Assembly: GCA_046160625.1 (NCBI GenBank)
Contig: JBJXGZ010000100.1
Span: 1-64,000 of the forward strand
Direction: 5' to 3'
DNA from: M3007 sp046160625
GTDB lineage: Bacteria > Bacteroidota > Bacteroidia > Chitinophagales > Saprospiraceae
Length of the DNA: 64,000 nt
Position numbers and translations under genes: made by a program. Shown piece after piece: positions 61,540 to 64,000 of the stretch (positions are counted from its first letter, which is position 1; each line of letters opens with the position of its first letter). The notes under the pieces are model-generated. The model had not been told where the DNA came from. It saw nothing but the letters and a program-made list of their open reading frames with translations, and searched no databases.

Positions 61540-64000
61540 ATGAACATCATCCGATTTTACTCCATGCTTGTGCTGCTGTGCCTGTTTAGTGCCATACAGC
61601 AATCGGACGCTCAGTGCAACATCGCGTTGGGAGCAGCGCAGACAAACATCAATTGCTTTGGTGAAACGGGCAGTATTGACCTCACGGTGACGAATGCTGC
61701 TTTGCCGGCGAGCTACACTTGGTCGAACGGGGCTACAGACGAAGACATTGACGGTCTTTTGCCAGGGCAGTATATCGTGACAGTAATGGACGCGCTGGGA
61801 TGCGTGGCTAATTTGGCCCGAAACATTGTTGGGCCGTCCGAAGGTTTGGTTCTCAGCCTTAGCAACAATGGCCCAATTACCTGTCAAAACTTTGGTTCAG
61901 ACATTAGCTCCGTTTATAGCGGTGGAACCCCTCCGTATCAATTTAAATGGTCGGACGGTTCAACAGAATCTTATTTATATTATATGTATATTGCTGGCGT
62001 CTATACCCTCACCCTTACCGATGCGAATGGATGTACCACCTCGGCTCAAAACACGGTTTTGTATGACTCGACTTTCCCGGTTGCCGATGCTGGGATCAGT
62101 AGGGACATTACCTGCGCCGATAACACCCTTGGCGGAAGCGGAACATCTACAGGCCCAGGCTTTACTTATCTCTGGACAAGTTTTTTTGGCATCGAGCCGG
62201 GAATAGATGTGACGCAAGCTTCGATAGCGGTTACGCAGTCAGGGATTTATGAGCTGACAGTGACCAGTCTTTTGGGTGGATGTTCCAGCTACGATGACGT
62301 CTGGATTGACATAGGTGGGCCTTTTCCGCAGATTTCAGTTCAAACACCCCAGAAACTGTCCTGTTTGGTTAGCGAAGTTACATTGAATGCCTCCGGAAGT
62401 TCGACAGGGCCCCAATATTCCTATCAGTGGACTACCAACAACGGAAACATTGTTTTCGGAGAAACTACCTTGACACCCATCGTGGACGAGGCGGGTGATT
62501 ATCTCCTCAGTCTTACCCACAACGTGGATGGCTGCACCGTGCGGCGCTATGTCAGCGTGATCGGCGACCACATTGCCAATGCAGGCCCTGACACAGGAAT
62601 TCCCTGCGGCGATACACAGGTGACTTTGGATGGAAACGGTTCCTCCAACGGAATTCAATACAGCTATTTATGGACAACCGCTGACGGGAGTATCTTATCT
62701 GGTGCGAACACCCAAAACCCCATTGTAAATTTACCCGGAACGTACACGCTTTTGGTGGTTGACACCCAAACCGGCTGCACCAAAACAGATGATGTACGGG
62801 TGTTCCCCGGGCCGGTCATTCCACAGGGAGACTTTTCTAATCTGGATGTTTCCTGTACGGGACAACTTGGTATTGCCGCTGTAATCATGACGCAGGGTAC
62901 TGGTCCGTATACTTACCTCTGGTCAAATGGTTCAGTTCAGCCATCAATTATCAATATTGCCCAAGGCACTTATTCCGTAACGGTCACGGACGCCACCGGA
63001 TGCGATTACTACGGCGTGACGGAAATAAAAGATACTTCAACCCTGACGCTTAGCGCACAGATAACGGCGCCCAACTGCATTCCGGGCAATGACGGTGCAA
63101 TTGATTTGACTGCAACAGGCGTATTTGGACCTTTTGAATACGCATGGAGTACGGGTGAAACGACGCAGGATTTGAACAATTTGACTGCCGGAACCTACAC
63201 GGTGACAGTCACTTATGCCGTGGGCACATGCTCTCAAACCTTGAGTGTTGCGCTGACAAATTCTTCAGGGATTGCCCTGAGCACTGTTGTAACAGATGCC
63301 AATTCCTGTCTTGGTGCCAACGGACTTATAGACCTTACTGTAACAGGTGGAACTGGTCCCTATGTCTATACTTGGAGCGATGGAGAGAATACCCAGGATG
63401 CATCACCGCTTGTGATTGGAACATTCACGGTTACCGTCACTGATGCTTCAAGTTGCACCCAAACGACCAGCGCAACCGTTAATGATGGGTTCAACCTGAG
63501 CTTAAATCTGGTTAAAACCGATGCATCCTGTTCGGGCGCTTGCAATGGCTCGCTCAACCTGACCGTAACGGGCGGCATTATTCCATATCAGTATTTTTGG
63601 AGTCCTGGAAATACCACTCAAGACATCTCAGGACTTTGCCAAGGCACTTATACGGTCACAGTCTCCGATGTAAATGGCTGCACTAAAACAACCAGTGCGA
63701 CGGTCGGTCAGCCCCCCGGATTGACCCTTAGCGCAGTGGTCACGGCTTCTACAGCCTGTGCCTTCACAAATGGAGCGATTGACCTTACGGTAGCACCACC
63801 AGGGAGCTATACCTACGCTTGGTCAGTTGGTCAAACCACCGAAGATTTAAGCAACATCCCTGCTGGAACCTACACAGTCACCGTGAGCGACGGTGTAAGC
63901 TGTACGGCTGTGGATTCCTACATTGTTCAAGATGATCCCAATTCCCCCAATCCTTCTGCAATAGCCACCCCTTCAACTTGTGATCTAAACAATGGCAGTA
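61540..64000 (+). CDS. SprB-repeat T9SS adhesin, 5' part, truncated by window end
   Basis: At least 820 residues, open at the window edge. Start MNIIRFYSMLVLLCLFSAIQ gives a signal peptide ending SDAQ. The rest is a chain of SprB-type repeats of about 75-80 residues with TWSNGATDEDIDGLLPGQYI and YTVTVTDANGC-like endings, for example NLTAGTYTVTVT and LCQGTYTVTVSDVNGCT. A middle part with Ig-like modules (YLWTSFFGIEPG) interrupts them. Related proteins carry gliding or adhesion functions and normally end in a T9SS sorting domain, here beyond the window. No frameshift was found in the visible part. Confidence 0.93.
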   Translation, partial: MNIIRFYSMLVLLCLFSAIQQSDAQCNIALGAAQTNINCFGETGSIDLTVTNAALPASYTWSNGATDEDIDGLLPGQYIVTVMDALGCVANLARNIVGPSEGLVLSLSNNGPITCQNFGSDISSVYSGGTPPYQFKWSDGSTESYLYYMYIAGVYTLTLTDANGCTTSAQNTVLYDSTFPVADAGISRDITCADNTLGGSGTSTGPGFTYLWTSFFGIEPGIDVTQASIAVTQSGIYELTVTSLLGGCSSYDDVWIDIGGPFPQISVQTPQKLSCLVSEVTLNASGSSTGPQYSYQWTTNNGNIVFGETTLTPIVDEAGDYLLSLTHNVDGCTVRRYVSVIGDHIANAGPDTGIPCGDTQVTLDGNGSSNGIQYSYLWTTADGSILSGANTQNPIVNLPGTYTLLVVDTQTGCTKTDDVRVFPGPVIPQGDFSNLDVSCTGQLGIAAVIMTQGTGPYTYLWSNGSVQPSIINIAQGTYSVTVTDATGCDYYGVTEIKDTSTLTLSAQITAPNCIPGNDGAIDLTATGVFGPFEYAWSTGETTQDLNNLTAGTYTVTVTYAVGTCSQTLSVALTNSSGIALSTVVTDANSCLGANGLIDLTVTGGTGPYVYTWSDGENTQDASPLVIGTFTVTVTDASSCTQTTSATVNDGFNLSLNLVKTDASCSGACNGSLNLTVTGGIIPYQYFWSPGNTTQDISGLCQGTYTVTVSDVNGCTKTTSATVGQPPGLTLSAVVTASTACAFTNGAIDLTVAPPGSYTYAWSVGQTTEDLSNIPAGTYTVTVSDGVSCTAVDSYIVQDDPNSPNPSAIATPSTCDLNNGS

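Overview
The window looks like a chromosomal segment of a Bacteroidota bacterium, most likely Saprospiria (Saprospiraceae / Haliscomenobacter / Lewinella-like). The evidence is type IX secretion (T9SS) cargo with both type A and type B C-terminal sorting domains, a PorP/SprF protein, SprB-repeat and HYR/Ig-like giant adhesins, a TonB receptor with STN and carboxypeptidase-regulatory domains, carotenoid synthesis (CrtY), metal-type KdsA, weak Shine-Dalgarno signals, and -7 boxes of the Bacteroidota form TAnnTTTG. I saw no rRNA, tRNA or CRISPR array.

Layout. 1-5000: a lipoprotein gene, then an AT-rich, probably acquired membrane protein gene and a complete IS4-family insertion sequence that ends 35 bp before a VOC/glyoxalase-fold gene. 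5000-10500: secreted or membrane proteins of unknown role, including a multi-pass patatin-like lipase and a metal-transporter-like protein. 10500-14300: housekeeping metabolism (kdsA, cysE, coaE, crtY). 14800-32300: cell-envelope and secreted proteins (TonB receptor, TPR-CHAT putative protease, PKD/DUF7619-like protein, three T9SS type A cargo proteins, a PorE-like OmpA lipoprotein). 32300-40500: metabolism and translation (threonine aldolase, aroC, htpG, a hydrolase, a polysaccharide deacetylase, gltX). 40600-49900: a 2644-residue adhesin with a type B sorting domain, followed by porP/sprF. 50000-54400: two thioredoxin-fold proteins, a C4 zinc-ribbon/Nif3 pair and a beta-carbonic anhydrase. 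54450-59800: a small defence-like cluster, in which a 1288-residue protein with two tandem Roc-COR GTPase modules and a C-terminal TIR domain lies between two PIN-type toxin-antitoxin pairs. 59900-64000: a helical protein of unknown function and the 5' part of an SprB-repeat adhesin that runs off the window.

Most striking points. (a) The double Roc-COR-TIR protein between two toxin-antitoxin modules is the best candidate for an uncharacterised system, possibly a TIR NADase controlled by two ROCO GTPases. (b) Many start codons (kdsA, cysE, crtY, htpG, carbonic anhydrase, the ROCO gene and others) directly follow short tandem repeats of 7-17 nt or longer units, each gene with its own unit. Related repeats also occur as inverted pairs between genes, and one repeat has been inserted in frame inside aroC. 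(c) A run of eight C's (eight G's on the coding strand) near the end of the CHAT-protease gene throws the C-terminal membrane anchor out of frame; a run of seven restores a perfect transmembrane helix.
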